A DNA stretch of 64,000 bases, from the NCBI GenBank assembly GCA_040506195.1, contig JBEVXH010000001.1:1-64000 (forward strand), read 5' to 3'. This DNA comes from Thiodiazotropha sp040506195. GTDB lineage: Bacteria > Pseudomonadota > Gammaproteobacteria > Chromatiales > Chromatiaceae. The stretch's first letter is position 1; each line of letters opens with the position of its first letter. Of the stretch, positions 36,231 to 46,764 are shown piece after piece. The notes beneath the pieces were generated by a model. That model did no database searches. It saw only the letters and a list, made by a program, of their open reading frames with translations, and was not told the DNA's origin. The translations under genes and the position numbers were made by a program.

Positions 36231-37930
36231 GACACCCTCCTGACCGCTTTGGTCCAACGATGATTGGCGAGGGTCAGGGGTGTGCGGGACTTCGGAACTT
36301 TATAGACAAAGTTATAGCGGGCCACATGATAGCTCGGGTCGAATCCGTAGAAATTGCGTTTCATCTGTTCCAATTCCTCCTCACGATAGCGGGCCAGTGG
36401 CTTGATCGCCTCATCGGCCTGCCTTCGTGCATTCTTGTAATGTAGACGTTCGGTAAATGCCGGGGTGCGGATCATGCTGGTTGCCAGTTGGCGAACAGAT
36501 GAAAGGAAACCGGTATCCGGTTTATCAATCACTTTGTCGATCAGCTTCAACGCCTTTGCTTGATCAGCCCCGATGGGCAGGCGATTCTCGACAATATGTG
36601 TCGCACTCTCATCGCCGCTATAGCGGGGCAACAGATAGGTCCAATACTCTGAACCGAAGAGATTGCCCATATCCTTGTAGTGAGGATTGAGTATCACTCC
36701 GCGACGTGCCCATACTTCATCGGCGGCCCTGGCCAGAAACACGCCACCAGCCCCGGCGTTACCCTGCAACGCGGCTACTGTAAGATGGCTTTCTGTCTGT
36801 ATGATTTCACGGGCGAGATCATCGATGGCATTGATATTGCGCCAAGACTCATCGGCAGTGCTGGAGGCCGCCTCGATCATATTCAGGTGCATGCCGTTGG
36901 ACCAGTAATCCGGTCCGCCCATCAACACTATCGCCCTTGTGTCCCGGCGTTTCGCATCGCGCAAGGCCGACAACAACGCTTTACATTGGGCGTTACCCAT
37001 GGCGCCGTTATAGAAGGGAAAATAGAGCAGCCCCACACCCGCCACCTCTTCATACCAGATTTCCCGGTAGCCGGAATCAGCATCGGCTTCGATCTCCGGC
37101 AGGTCAGCGACCTCCCGCGCCAACAGATGGGTGGCGGGCAGCTTGAAAGGATGCTCGCCCTCCCTCTCCCGCATATGCCCGATCCAGACTGCGCCATCAA
37201 CCGATGCGCGGCAGATTGCCGGCCCGCAGCGGGCGATCGGTTCGCCGGGTTTACCCCTTAGGGTCGTCTCCGGCCAGGCATCGTAGAGATAGAACTGCCG
37301 CTTAAAGAGCTCATCCAGGACACCTGGGACTCCATCACCGCTACGTATCTTGCGTAACACCTCCACGGTAGTATCACGTTGCCAATCGACGGCCCTGTCT
37401 GTCTGCCTGACCAGTGGTCGCCATCCACCCCGCTGTGTTGCATCAACCTGCTCCAGGGGTTGGGGTTGGTAGTCACCTGCCTGAAAACGATCCACTGCCA
37501 ATATGACAGCCTCAACGGCTGCCTCGGTTACCTCGTTGCGATAGAGACTCCCTTTAGCCGTCTCACGCATCTCAAACTCCACACTGGCCCAGATATCGCC
37601 CGCATCCATCTCCCCATTGGCCTGCAGTACCGTAACCCCCCAACGTCTCTCACCCTTGAGGATTGCCCAGTCGAGTGATGAGGGTCCCCGGTCACCTCTG
37701 ATACCGGGGTGGACTATAAGACAGACATGATTACGCCATATCGATTCGGGTATTGCCCGCTTGAGAAAGGGCGCGATGATCAGATCGGGCCGATGCAGAC
37801 CAACTGCCTCCAACGCCACGGCATCGTTGATGTCGAACTCAACCGATACCTCGTGTCCCATGGCCCGCAACTCCACGTGGAGCCGTTGACTGAGGCTGTT
37901 GAAGGCGTGGGTGAGAAACAGAATGCGCAT
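36227..37930 (-). CDS. hypX: Hydrogenase maturation factor HypX/HoxX (CO-forming)
   Basis: 567-residue two-domain enzyme that makes the active-site CO ligand from formyl-tetrahydrofolate under aerobic conditions. The N-terminal ~270 residues are formyltransferase-like (CLIVHPGIRGDRGPSSLDWA, with catalytic His and Asp). The rest is crotonase-like (VLMGGPDYWSNGMHLN, LQGNAGAGGVFLARAADEV). Its presence suggests the hydrogenases are assembled in air. It precedes hoxA, as in Cupriavidus. Confidence 0.93.
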   Translation of the reverse strand: MRILFLTHAFNSLSQRLHVELRAMGHEVSVEFDINDAVALEAVGLHRPDLIIAPFLKRAIPESIWRNHVCLIVHPGIRGDRGPSSLDWAILKGERRWGVTVLQANGEMDAGDIWASVEFEMRETAKGSLYRNEVTEAAVEAVILAVDRFQAGDYQPQPLEQVDATQRGGWRPLVRQTDRAVDWQRDTTVEVLRKIRSGDGVPGVLDELFKRQFYLYDAWPETTLRGKPGEPIARCGPAICRASVDGAVWIGHMREREGEHPFKLPATHLLAREVADLPEIEADADSGYREIWYEEVAGVGLLYFPFYNGAMGNAQCKALLSALRDAKRRDTRAIVLMGGPDYWSNGMHLNMIEAASSTADESWRNINAIDDLAREIIQTESHLTVAALQGNAGAGGVFLARAADEVWARRGVILNPHYKDMGNLFGSEYWTYLLPRYSGDESATHIVENRLPIGADQAKALKLIDKVIDKPDTGFLSSVRQLATSMIRTPAFTERLHYKNARRQADEAIKPLARYREEELEQMKRNFYGFDPSYHVARYNFVYKVPKSRTPLTLANHRWTKAVRRVS

Positions 37931-37997
37931 GGTTGTATCCGACCGGTCAATGCCGCAACGTAATTGACAGAAAGTGCCGCTTGCAATTTCTTTTACC

Positions 37998-38149
37998 AGT
38001 CCGCAAATGAACGCTAATAAACGCTAATGTTTTCATTTTCCCCGGTTCCCATGCTCCTGAGTGGGATCGAGAAATCCCGATCGGTGCGGCAAGCCGCACC
38101 CTGCATCGCACATTAAACATCTGCGTTCATTAGCGTTCATTTGCGGACT
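37998..38149. repeat. MITE-like inverted-repeat element, copy C
   Basis: 152 bp between hypE and hypX. Arms AGTCCGCAAATGAACGCTAA and complement; the core holds a GGTTCCCATGCT segment and the hairpin GGTGCGGCAAGCCGCACC, both shared with copy D. Confidence 0.85.
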
Positions 38150-38180
38150 ATTACTCTTAACCATTCATCTCATATCGATA

Positions 38181-39230
38181 TCAGCAGATTCGTGGCAACT
38201 GCTCCCCGGAGAGCCAATCGACCACCCGGCTGCCGCCGAACATGGTCTCCATCTGGACAAAGTGGTGTTCATCCTCGACCACCTCACCGATGATCCGGCT
38301 GTCACGCCCCAAGGGATCCTCCTGCATGAGCGGCAACAACCGGGCAGCATCCTCGGCTGAACAGATACAGATCAGTTTGCCTTCATTGGCCACATAGAGT
38401 GGATCGAGCCCCAGCAATTCGCAGGCGGAAGTAACCGCCGCTTTCATGGGTATCTCCGCTTCCACCAGATGCATGCCGACTGCAGACTGCATGGCCAATT
38501 CGTTGAGTGTGGTGGCGAGACCGCCGCGGGTCGGATCCCGCAGGCAGTGGATATCCGGGACGGTCTCTACCATTTTTTGCACCAATCCGTGGAGTGCCGC
38601 CGAGTCGGATTCGATCGCAGTCTCGAACTCCAGATTCTCGCGGCTCGACATGATCGCCACCCCATGATCACCGATGCTGCCGCTGACGATGATCTTGTCG
38701 CCGGGTTGGGCGCGATCTCCCGATATATTGATACCCTCCGGTACCACACCGATGCCGGTGGTGGTGATAAAGACGCCGTCACCCTTGCCCTTCTCCACCA
38801 CCTTGGTATCGCCGGTGACCACCGGCACGCCGGCCTCGCCGGCAGCACTTGCCATACTGGCGACGATCCGATCCAGGTCGGCAAGGGGAAAACCCTCTTC
38901 CAGGATAAATCCCGCCGACAGATAGAGCGGCCGCGCACCGGACATGGCAACATCATTCAGCGTACCGTGTACCGCCAATGAACCGATATCGCCACCGGGG
39001 AAAAAGAGCGGTGATATGACATGGCCATCCACGCTCATGACCATGCGTCCTGCAGAGACATCGAAGGCTGCCTGGTCGTTGCCTTGCCTCAGCAGCTCGT
39101 TATCGAAGTATTTGAGAAACAGCTCTTCGATCAGCTGCGCCATGGCCCGACCACCGCTGCCATGAGTCATATCGATCCTGGTACCGCGCGTGTCGAGGCG
39201 AAGGGGAAAGCGTTTTACCACAGCATTCAT
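38181..39230 (-). CDS. hypE: Hydrogenase maturation protein HypE
   Basis: Dehydrates the carbamoyl group on its own C-terminal cysteine to give the cyanide ligand of the NiFe site. The 349-residue protein ends PRIC, so the modified cysteine is the last residue. It has the ATP-binding PurM-like fold with HGSGGRAMAQLI near the start and RDPTRGGLATTLNELA later. The carbamoyl donor HypF is not encoded in the window. Confidence 0.96.
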   Translation of the reverse strand: MNAVVKRFPLRLDTRGTRIDMTHGSGGRAMAQLIEELFLKYFDNELLRQGNDQAAFDVSAGRMVMSVDGHVISPLFFPGGDIGSLAVHGTLNDVAMSGARPLYLSAGFILEEGFPLADLDRIVASMASAAGEAGVPVVTGDTKVVEKGKGDGVFITTTGIGVVPEGINISGDRAQPGDKIIVSGSIGDHGVAIMSSRENLEFETAIESDSAALHGLVQKMVETVPDIHCLRDPTRGGLATTLNELAMQSAVGMHLVEAEIPMKAAVTSACELLGLDPLYVANEGKLICICSAEDAARLLPLMQEDPLGRDSRIIGEVVEDEHHFVQMETMFGGSRVVDWLSGEQLPRIC

Positions 39231-39262
39231 CGTTCCACTCCGTAGTAAGTCGGCATAAATAC

Positions 39263-39495
39263 GGTCCGCAAATGAACGCTAATAAACGCAAATTCATTGG
39301 TGATATATTTGTGTTCGTTAAGGTTTATTGACAGTCTCATTCCTAAAAATTCCTATTGAGCACCCATATGGTTCTACAATGATTTTCCTGGTTCCCATGC
39401 TTTTGCGTGGGAACCAGGAACCCCGGGCGGTGCGGCAAGCCGCACCCTACATCTCTTTTTAAACATTTGCGTTTATTTGCGTTCATTCGCGGACT
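39263..39495. repeat. MITE-like inverted-repeat element, copy D
   Basis: About 233 bp between hypD and hypE. The left arm is GTCCGCAAATGAACGCTAAT and the right arm is its near-complement. The core has CCTGGTTCCCATGC with its own complement and GGTGCGGCAAGCCGCACC, both shared with copy C. Confidence 0.85.
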
Positions 39496-39521
39496 GATAA
39501 CGCTTATTGGCGTATTCGACA

Positions 39522-40657
<1,136 letters not shown>

Positions 40658-40661
<4 letters not shown>

Positions 40662-40882
40662 GGCGTCACTCCCGCTTGAGCAAATAGCCGGAGGGTCTTC
40701 TCGGCCTCCTCTTCGCTCACCTTGTTGAGTGCATAGCCCACGTGGATCAGTACAAAGTCATCCACTGAGACATCGTCTAGCAGCGCCAGAGAGACCTCTT
40801 TCTTTACCTCACCCAACACCACGGTGGCGTTCTCGCCCAGCTCGTCGATAGCGACCACTTTTGCGGGTATGGCCAAGCACAT
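40658..40882 (-). CDS. hypC: Hydrogenase maturation chaperone HypC
   Basis: 74-residue chaperone that carries the iron unit from HypD to the large-subunit precursor. It begins MCLAIPAKV; the cysteine after the initiator Met is the functional residue. A second family member, HupF, is encoded upstream in the same cluster. Confidence 0.96.
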
Positions 40883-40952
40883 GTTCGGTCACTCCTCAGT
40901 CATTTTGTCATTGCAAATAAAGCGTAATGGATATTTTTTTTATCCTGCATCC

Positions 40953-41090
40953 TGCCGCAGATGAACACGAATCACCGCAAATTTTCGCTAATTCTTGATC
41001 CTATATACTGTCATTACGATGATACTGCGTCTCGACGACACCCAGATAATATTCGCGTTCATTAGCGGTGATTCGCGCCTATTTGCGGCT
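40953..41090. repeat. MITE-like inverted-repeat element, copy E (diverged)
   Basis: About 138 bp between hypB and hypC. GCCGCAGATGAACACGAATC at the left faces GCGGTGATTCGCGCCTATTT with GCGGC at the right. The arms are less well matched than in copies B-D and closer to copy A. Confidence 0.7.
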
Positions 41091-41096
41091 AATCAT

Positions 41097-41945
41097 CTAA
41101 GCCGGCACCGCCGGATTTCCGACCTGCGCCATCTGCCGGCTGGCGGCAATCCAGCGATACCAATTCTGCATCCCCTCACCGGTGGTGGCGGAAAGCTGCA
41201 ATACCTTAATCTTGGGATTGATGCGTTTGGCATACTCGATACAGCACTGCACATCGAAATCGAGATAGGGCAGCAGATCGATCTTGTTCAGCAACATCAG
41301 ATCGGCGGCATGAAACATGTCGGGATATTTGATCGGCTTGTCCTCACCCTCGGTCACGGAGAGAATCGCCACCTTATGCGCCTCACCCAGATCGAATGCG
41401 GCCGGACAGACCAGGTTACCCACATTCTCGATAAACAGCAGACTCCCCCGGTCCGGTTTCAGCGTCTCCAGAGCATGGCCCACCATGTGACCATCCAGGT
41501 GGCACCCTTTACCGGTATTGATCTGTATTGCCTTCGCCCCGGTAGCGCGTATCCGCTCCGCATCATTCGCCGTCTGTTGATCACCCTCGATGACACTGAT
41601 GGCGTACTCCGCCTGCAGATCGCCGATGGTACGGGCCAATAGGGTCGTCTTGCCCGATCCCGGACTTGAGACCAGATTGAGACTCAATATGCCGTGCTGC
41701 TGAAAGTAGTTCCGGTTGGCAGCGGCATACTGATTGTTCTTACTGAGTATGTCCTGCTCGATCTGCACCATTCTCGACTGAGAGAGTCCCGGCGCATGGG
41801 CATGGGCCGGTCCCTGACCGTAGTCATGGGTATGCCCCTGCCTTCCATTCTCGTCATGATGATGGTGGTGGTGATCATGATCGTGTTGATGATCCTGACC
41901 CTCGATCTGTGTCTCACCTTCACCACAACCGCAAACCGTACACAT
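41097..41945 (-). CDS. hypB: Hydrogenase nickel GTPase HypB
   Basis: Delivers nickel to the large subunit with HypA, using GTP. The 282-residue protein starts MCTVCGCGEG, carrying the N-terminal CxxCGC nickel site, then a histidine-rich stretch (HDHDHHHHHHD and HTHDYGQGPAHAHA) able to store nickel, then the GTPase with P-loop SSPGSGKTTLL and NKIDLLPY. The start given puts the Met directly before the cysteine motif; the frame is open 54 bp further upstream. Confidence 0.96.
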   Translation of the reverse strand: MCTVCGCGEGETQIEGQDHQHDHDHHHHHHDENGRQGHTHDYGQGPAHAHAPGLSQSRMVQIEQDILSKNNQYAAANRNYFQQHGILSLNLVSSPGSGKTTLLARTIGDLQAEYAISVIEGDQQTANDAERIRATGAKAIQINTGKGCHLDGHMVGHALETLKPDRGSLLFIENVGNLVCPAAFDLGEAHKVAILSVTEGEDKPIKYPDMFHAADLMLLNKIDLLPYLDFDVQCCIEYAKRINPKIKVLQLSATTGEGMQNWYRWIAASRQMAQVGNPAVPA

Positions 41946-42046
41946 AATAAACACCTCGAATAATGATTTTTTGAGTTCTTGGTTTTTAGTTAAGCGCACG
42001 CACCAAACCCTGCCACCTTACAACTCAAAACTAAAAACTCTATGCG

Positions 42047-42388
42047 TTACTCGACTTCCAGCTCCTTGATCCGCATCTCGTCACCACCGGTCACCTGCAG
42101 CTGATAACTGCCGCACACCGGACAGGCCTCATAGCGGGCCGCCACCTGGACCGGCTTACTGCATTGCATACACCAGGCCTCGCCAGGCAGATGGATTATC
42201 TCCAGTCTGGCACTGTCGGCGAGAGTGCCTTTCATCACCGCTTCGAAACCGAAATGCATTGCTCCGGGCTCCACACCAGAAAGCGCACCGATCTCCAGCC
42301 AGACCCGCTTGACCATGCTGAATCCTTGCGTCACGGCTTGCTCCTCCAGCACCTGCAGCACACCCTCACACAGGGACATCTCGTGCAT
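42047..42388 (-). CDS. hypA: Hydrogenase nickel chaperone HypA
   Basis: 113-residue nickel-binding partner of HypB. It starts MHEMSL, whose His2 is the nickel ligand, and holds the zinc site made of CMQC and CPVC. The start codon shares a base with the hupK stop (TGATG). Confidence 0.95.
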   Translation of the reverse strand: MHEMSLCEGVLQVLEEQAVTQGFSMVKRVWLEIGALSGVEPGAMHFGFEAVMKGTLADSARLEIIHLPGEAWCMQCSKPVQVAARYEACPVCGSYQLQVTGGDEMRIKELEVE

Positions 42389-43569
42389 CAGACGATCTCA
42401 AGCCGATAACCAACACAGGGATCAACTGCGTTGATGAAAAGTTCGGCATGCCGTTTCAATACATCGATCTCCCGTGCGGGGAGACTCAGCAATCCTCTGG
42501 CGACCACCCCTCGGGGATGAAAATTCCACTCCGTGGGCGCCACTATCTGATAACCGGAAATCATACCCTTATCCAGTACGGCACGGTGTATCAAACGCCC
42601 GCGTGCCGCTTCCACCTGGCCCAAACCCTCATCCACTCCCGATCCAGCCATTGTGGTGCCGCCATCAATTCGATCTTCGATCAATGCCTGCATCTGTCCG
42701 TTCAGCCTTGCCGGTATGGAAGCCAGCTCCAATAACCTGGCCACCAGGCGTGTCATCAGGCCAAAGCCATACAGTTTCGTCAGTTGCCGCAACAGTGGAT
42801 GGGAGGCCATTCGGGTCATAGGTGTCGTCTCGAAGACAGCGCCTTTCCACTCGGGGGTAGCGATAAATTGGTCGGCATCTTCCTCGGACAGGCGCTGACA
42901 TATCGCCTGCGGATCGATTGCGGGTAAAGGGTAGGAGCCACCATCCGCCAGTCGCGCCGACTGTTCGTCCCTTATCCTCCGCAACAGTTTTGATGCGGGT
43001 GTCGTTGTCTGTTCGAGCCAAACATCGAAGTCCTCGATATCAGCATATGCATACCAATCGGCAGGCGCCAGTGCGAAGATCGAATCAGCAGCTGTTTTCT
43101 CAATCTGTTCAATGACTGTGGAGAACCTTTCCTGATCCACCACCAGGCGAGGCTGCAGAGTGAACAGGTCATTATCACTGAAGCACGCATGTTTCGCCAT
43201 CGGCAGCAGATTTGAGAGGGATGCGACCAAGGCACGGTCGACCGCTGTATCGACAAAATTAGACCAGTCGATGAGGATGCGCCACAAATGTTCCCGGGCG
43301 GTCTCCACCGTGACTAGCATACTCTCGGCCAATTCGATCCGGGCATTCCCATGCATACCCATGGCCCGGCGGCATGCCTGAGCCGCGGCCGATGCCTGGG
43401 CGGTGGCGCAGACACTGTAGAGCATGGGAAGCATGCTCAGCAGCTCCTTCACCGATTTGCCTTCGAACAGATGGGTTAACTGCAATGGACGAGTCGAGCT
43501 AATGGCGATTTTTTCTATTCGCGCCTGCCGGCAATATAGCTTAATGTGGATTTCACCCTCAACGTTCAT
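42388..43569 (-). CDS. hupK: Hydrogenase assembly protein HupK
   Basis: 393-residue scaffold-like protein, distantly related to hydrogenase large subunits. Its C terminus reads INAVDPCVGYRLEIV, where the CxxC nickel motif of a true subunit is reduced to one cysteine; the N-terminal RxCGxC is missing. Such HupK/HoxV proteins are thought to hold the iron unit before transfer. It overlaps hupJ by 4 bp and hypA by 1 bp. Confidence 0.88.
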   Translation of the reverse strand: MNVEGEIHIKLYCRQARIEKIAISSTRPLQLTHLFEGKSVKELLSMLPMLYSVCATAQASAAAQACRRAMGMHGNARIELAESMLVTVETAREHLWRILIDWSNFVDTAVDRALVASLSNLLPMAKHACFSDNDLFTLQPRLVVDQERFSTVIEQIEKTAADSIFALAPADWYAYADIEDFDVWLEQTTTPASKLLRRIRDEQSARLADGGSYPLPAIDPQAICQRLSEEDADQFIATPEWKGAVFETTPMTRMASHPLLRQLTKLYGFGLMTRLVARLLELASIPARLNGQMQALIEDRIDGGTTMAGSGVDEGLGQVEAARGRLIHRAVLDKGMISGYQIVAPTEWNFHPRGVVARGLLSLPAREIDVLKRHAELFINAVDPCVGYRLEIV

Positions 43570-44162
43570 GCATCTGCATCCTGGTTCTGTTTCGCCCCGC
43601 CACGCAACAATTCACGACGACTCAACGGTTGTTCCAGGCGCTGACTGATCGTCGGTCTTTCCTTTTGCGCTGAACCGTCTTGCCCGTCGACCACCTGCTC
43701 ATCGGGTTCGTCCTTCCAGATTCGTTCGATTTCACTTTCACGTGTTGAAACCGTATCACGATGCTCAACCAGCATAAGGGCATCCATTACAGCCTCTGCC
43801 GTGGCCACTGCCGCGGCGTGGTCGGCAAACTCGAAGACGGGCGAAAAGAGAGAACACATCTGGTAGCGGCCAATCCCCTCCTCTTCGCAAACAATGAACT
43901 CGTAGGGACCGGAGGGCATTTGGTAGAGCTGTTTATCGCCAATCTTCGTGGCTTTCCAGCTATCCCCTTCCGGCGGCAACAACATCAGGTTCATGAACCA
44001 AGGGGTGACCAAGACACCGAGACAGAGGCCGTTCCACTCACGAAATCCCACTGCCTCCACGCGCAGGGCCGGATTGAGCAACGGCAGTCCTTCCATTCGT
44101 TCCTGCTGAATCCGCCGAAACTGTTTCTCGAGACCTTGAATGAGATAGTCTGGACAGATCAC
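43566..44162 (-). CDS. hupJ: Hydrogenase assembly chaperone HupJ (HybE family)
   Basis: 198-residue protein with the HybE-family core (NGLCLGVLVTPWFMNLMLLP, LPSGPYEFIVCEEEGIG-like segments). HybE/HupJ proteins help fold the small subunit of Tat-exported hydrogenases. The C-terminal ~60 residues are polar and probably disordered (SQRLEQPLSRRELLRGG, like the end of rubredoxin-linked HupJ). It is tightly overlapped by hupI and hupK. Confidence 0.87.
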   Translation of the reverse strand: MICPDYLIQGLEKQFRRIQQERMEGLPLLNPALRVEAVGFREWNGLCLGVLVTPWFMNLMLLPPEGDSWKATKIGDKQLYQMPSGPYEFIVCEEEGIGRYQMCSLFSPVFEFADHAAAVATAEAVMDALMLVEHRDTVSTRESEIERIWKDEPDEQVVDGQDGSAQKERPTISQRLEQPLSRRELLRGGAKQNQDADA

Positions 44163-44386
44163 GATGCATCCCTCACTACCATGAAGTCACGCTTGTTGCC
44201 ATCGCAATTCGGGCAGCTCCAATGTGACGGCAACTGAGAGAAGGGTGTCCCGGGTGGTATTTGCCAATAGGTATCGCCCTCGGCGGGATCGTAGATATGC
44301 CAACAGATCTTGCACTCCAAGCGGCTGTCATCATCGAGCTTTTGGGCATTTCCACCGTAGGAACCGGCAAAGAAGGCATCGCTCAC
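44159..44386 (-). CDS. hupI: Rubredoxin HupI
   Basis: 75-residue rubredoxin with the two iron-binding pairs CKIC and CPNC and the typical YDPAEGD and PPGTPFSQLP loops. In hup clusters it protects or helps assemble the small-subunit clusters in oxygen. It overlaps hupH and hupJ by 4 bp each. Confidence 0.95.
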   Translation of the reverse strand: MSDAFFAGSYGGNAQKLDDDSRLECKICWHIYDPAEGDTYWQIPPGTPFSQLPSHWSCPNCDGNKRDFMVVRDAS

Positions 44387-45264
44387 CGGTAGGCCTCCAT
44401 AATCTCATTCAGACGCCGGGCACTCTCCTGAATATCTTCGTTGGCGGCGGCAGCGACTGCCGGCACATCACCGATCTCCAGGGTATTGAGAATGCTTTTA
44501 TCCTGAGAGTTGAAATATTGCACCCACCAGACGTTTTGCACTGCTGTGCTGGTGATGCGGCAGTTGCCGTAACCACGAGAGAGTATGGTGAGCGGTCCCT
44601 CACCCAAACGCTCAACCAGGAATGCCAGATCCTGTTCTGTCTGTGGCAACAACGTTAGATTTATGACATGACTCTCCTTACCGGGTCGATACTCAGAGAC
44701 CTTGTCATTGATCTCAGTAAGCAGCGGGGGCGCATTCAAAACCCCCTCGGGTATCGACTTGAGTTGGCTATTGGCCCGATGCGCTGCCTGACTGAAGACA
44801 TGACGTCGACACAACCTGGGTACCCGCGCCACTTCAATCGTGTCCACGGTGGTTTCTTCCTGCTGATTGAAATATCTGATTCGCCAGATTCCCGCCATGA
44901 CCGATTCCTGTATTCTGGCGCTGGTATCAGCACTCCGGTAGACCATGCTTACCTCGCCCTCACCGAGAACCTGATCTACCAGGCTGCTGTTCTCCCAGTC
45001 CAGGTGTGTGATATCGACGACTTCAGGCTTGATATCCCTCACTTTTGCCTGGTGTTGCAATACCGCATCCAGCTCGGTCAATGCCGACATGCCGCTATCG
45101 AGATCCTGCACCTGATCGGGTTCCGGCATCTCAGGCATGGTGAAGGTAGACATCTCATCGGGGAGTTGCAGGATGTCGAGTGAAGCCCCATCATCTTCCG
45201 CCGGCTGCGAACCCGGACCAGTGACACTTATAGGTATGTCGATTTCATTCATGTTGAATGTCAC
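44383..45264 (-). CDS. hupH: Hydrogenase expression protein HupH
   Basis: 293-residue HupH/HyaF-family protein needed for assembly of the exported uptake hydrogenase. Visible family features include FNQQEETTVDTIEVARVP and the paired ...GYGNCRITSTAVQNVWWVQYF region. The N-terminal ~70 residues are acidic and variable. The exact biochemical role is not known. Confidence 0.88.
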   Translation of the reverse strand: MTFNMNEIDIPISVTGPGSQPAEDDGASLDILQLPDEMSTFTMPEMPEPDQVQDLDSGMSALTELDAVLQHQAKVRDIKPEVVDITHLDWENSSLVDQVLGEGEVSMVYRSADTSARIQESVMAGIWRIRYFNQQEETTVDTIEVARVPRLCRRHVFSQAAHRANSQLKSIPEGVLNAPPLLTEINDKVSEYRPGKESHVINLTLLPQTEQDLAFLVERLGEGPLTILSRGYGNCRITSTAVQNVWWVQYFNSQDKSILNTLEIGDVPAVAAAANEDIQESARRLNEIMEAYR

Positions 45265-45269
45265 TCCAG

Positions 45270-45695
45270 TTAATGGCGCTGCCCAACGGCACTAACGACA
45301 GGAATTTTGAAACCCGGTGTGGCGCAAGGTTGGGTATTCAGCAGGCGTTCGATCTCAGTGAGGTATACATCCCAGTCCTGCATGCGGGAAATCGCACCGA
45401 CATAAACGCCCTCACGCAACATTACCAACGCAGGCCAGCCATCGAAGGGAAAGCGTGCATGCAATTGATGTTCACTGTCACGTTCGACGACGGCCACCTG
45501 AAAACGGTCACCGAATGTCTTCATCAGCAACGGCAACACCACTGCCACATCATTGCTTTCGGGAAACCGCACCGGATTCTCGGTGAAGAAGAGCAGACAC
45601 TGTTTATGCGCTTTGACAAAATCCCCAAGCGATCGCTCATTGACCGTGGCAATACCTTTTTCCTCGATGAGGTCGTTGATCAGCGATGACGGCAT
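45270..45695 (-). CDS. hupG: Thioredoxin-like hydrogenase chaperone HupG (HyaE family)
   Basis: 141-residue thioredoxin-fold protein without a CxxC (KQCLLFFTENPVRFPESN replaces the active site). HyaE/HupG proteins bind the twin-arginine small-subunit precursor. Its presence implies that an exported uptake hydrogenase exists elsewhere, since HoxBC has no Tat signal. Confidence 0.88.
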   Translation of the reverse strand: MPSSLINDLIEEKGIATVNERSLGDFVKAHKQCLLFFTENPVRFPESNDVAVVLPLLMKTFGDRFQVAVVERDSEHQLHARFPFDGWPALVMLREGVYVGAISRMQDWDVYLTEIERLLNTQPCATPGFKIPVVSAVGQRH

Positions 45696-45707
45696 GTTTC
45701 TCTCCTG

Positions 45708-46010
45708 CTATTTATCCAGCCGAAGATGTTCCGGCAGTTGCGGTTCACGATTCACCAGATCATCAAACAGATAATCAATCTCCGTTTCACCCTGGATGGT
45801 CAGCTCAAGGGCCTGTATTGCCTGTTTTATCTCCCTAGCCCTGGCCGGACTCAGCACCTCGCGGGCGGTATCGAGAAATACCAATAACCAGGCACCAACC
45901 TGCTGCTCACCTACCAGCAGGGTATCCACCCTGCGTCGCTCACCCAACCCCTGACATACCGCCTGACCCGGTAGCGTGGAGAGGACCCGCATCGGTATGC
46001 CGATACACAT
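45708..46010 (-). CDS. hupF: HypC-family chaperone HupF
   Basis: 100-residue second HypC-like chaperone. The correct ATG gives MCIGIPMRVL with the required Met-Cys start; a GTG one codon earlier is less likely. HupF proteins are thought to protect the uptake-hydrogenase large subunit under oxygen. It shares one base with the hupD stop (TGATG). Confidence 0.9.
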   Translation of the reverse strand: MCIGIPMRVLSTLPGQAVCQGLGERRRVDTLLVGEQQVGAWLLVFLDTAREVLSPARAREIKQAIQALELTIQGETEIDYLFDDLVNREPQLPEHLRLDK

Positions 46011-46729
46011 CACAGATCCCCCTTACTACGGTATTTATCGAGATGCGCATCCACATCCACATGAATGGCGTGCTGTTCAAGCTGAACAGGACGATAGGCC
46101 AGATCAAATTGCGGTGATGTCAGAACCCGTGCATCACCGACCCGGCAGGCATGCTGCACCGATGGTCGTTCATTCTCATAGCGCCGGATGTCGGAAATCG
46201 CACCCTGTAAACCTGTATCCGGTGATAATGGCGTTTCTCGTCGTTGGGCCTCGACGCCAAATCCCTGAAGATAGTCCAGAACCATTGCGATCGCCGGTTC
46301 TATCTGCGCACGTACAGGTTCCCGTAAACTGCCGCCATAGTCCTCCAGTTCAACAGGCTGTACACCCATCAGGAGAAGATGACTGGGATAATCGCCGAGC
46401 ATCTCCGCCATGGCGAGCACCTCTTGAAACCCGGTCTGGTGCAGGCTCACCTTCTTGGCGCCCATAAATTTAGGTACCTCATCATCCTCCACTCGCTTGA
46501 GGCTGCCGCCAGGCAGACCGTAGTCCACCGCATCGAAGACCACCAGTATCTCCGCCTCGCGGATATGTTGAACCAGATAGATACCTTGGGTGCCCCCGTC
46601 CAGGAGACGAACATTGTCAGAAAATCTGTAATGACGCTGAAGCGATTCCAATGCACGAACACCGAAGCCCTCATCGGCCCACAGCAGATTTCCTATACCG
46701 AGGATCAATACATTGGGAGGATTGGACAT
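46010..46729 (-). CDS. hupD: Hydrogenase maturation endopeptidase HupD, with C-terminal extension
   Basis: Nickel-dependent protease that trims the C-terminus of an uptake-hydrogenase large subunit. The metal ligands are visible: Glu in GIGNLLWADEGFGV, Asp in VVFDAVDYGL and His in SLHQTGFQEVL. The ATG giving MSNPPNVLILGIGN is chosen over a TTG 12 bp upstream. At 239 residues it is about 40 longer than most HupD, with an extra polar tail after ~175. It is the first gene behind the sigma-54 promoter. Its substrate is not encoded here: HoxC lacks the cleaved tail. Confidence 0.92.
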   Translation of the reverse strand: MSNPPNVLILGIGNLLWADEGFGVRALESLQRHYRFSDNVRLLDGGTQGIYLVQHIREAEILVVFDAVDYGLPGGSLKRVEDDEVPKFMGAKKVSLHQTGFQEVLAMAEMLGDYPSHLLLMGVQPVELEDYGGSLREPVRAQIEPAIAMVLDYLQGFGVEAQRRETPLSPDTGLQGAISDIRRYENERPSVQHACRVGDARVLTSPQFDLAYRPVQLEQHAIHVDVDAHLDKYRSKGDL

Positions 46730-46764
46730 TTCAGACTCCAACAGGGATCAGTGAAACCACTATC

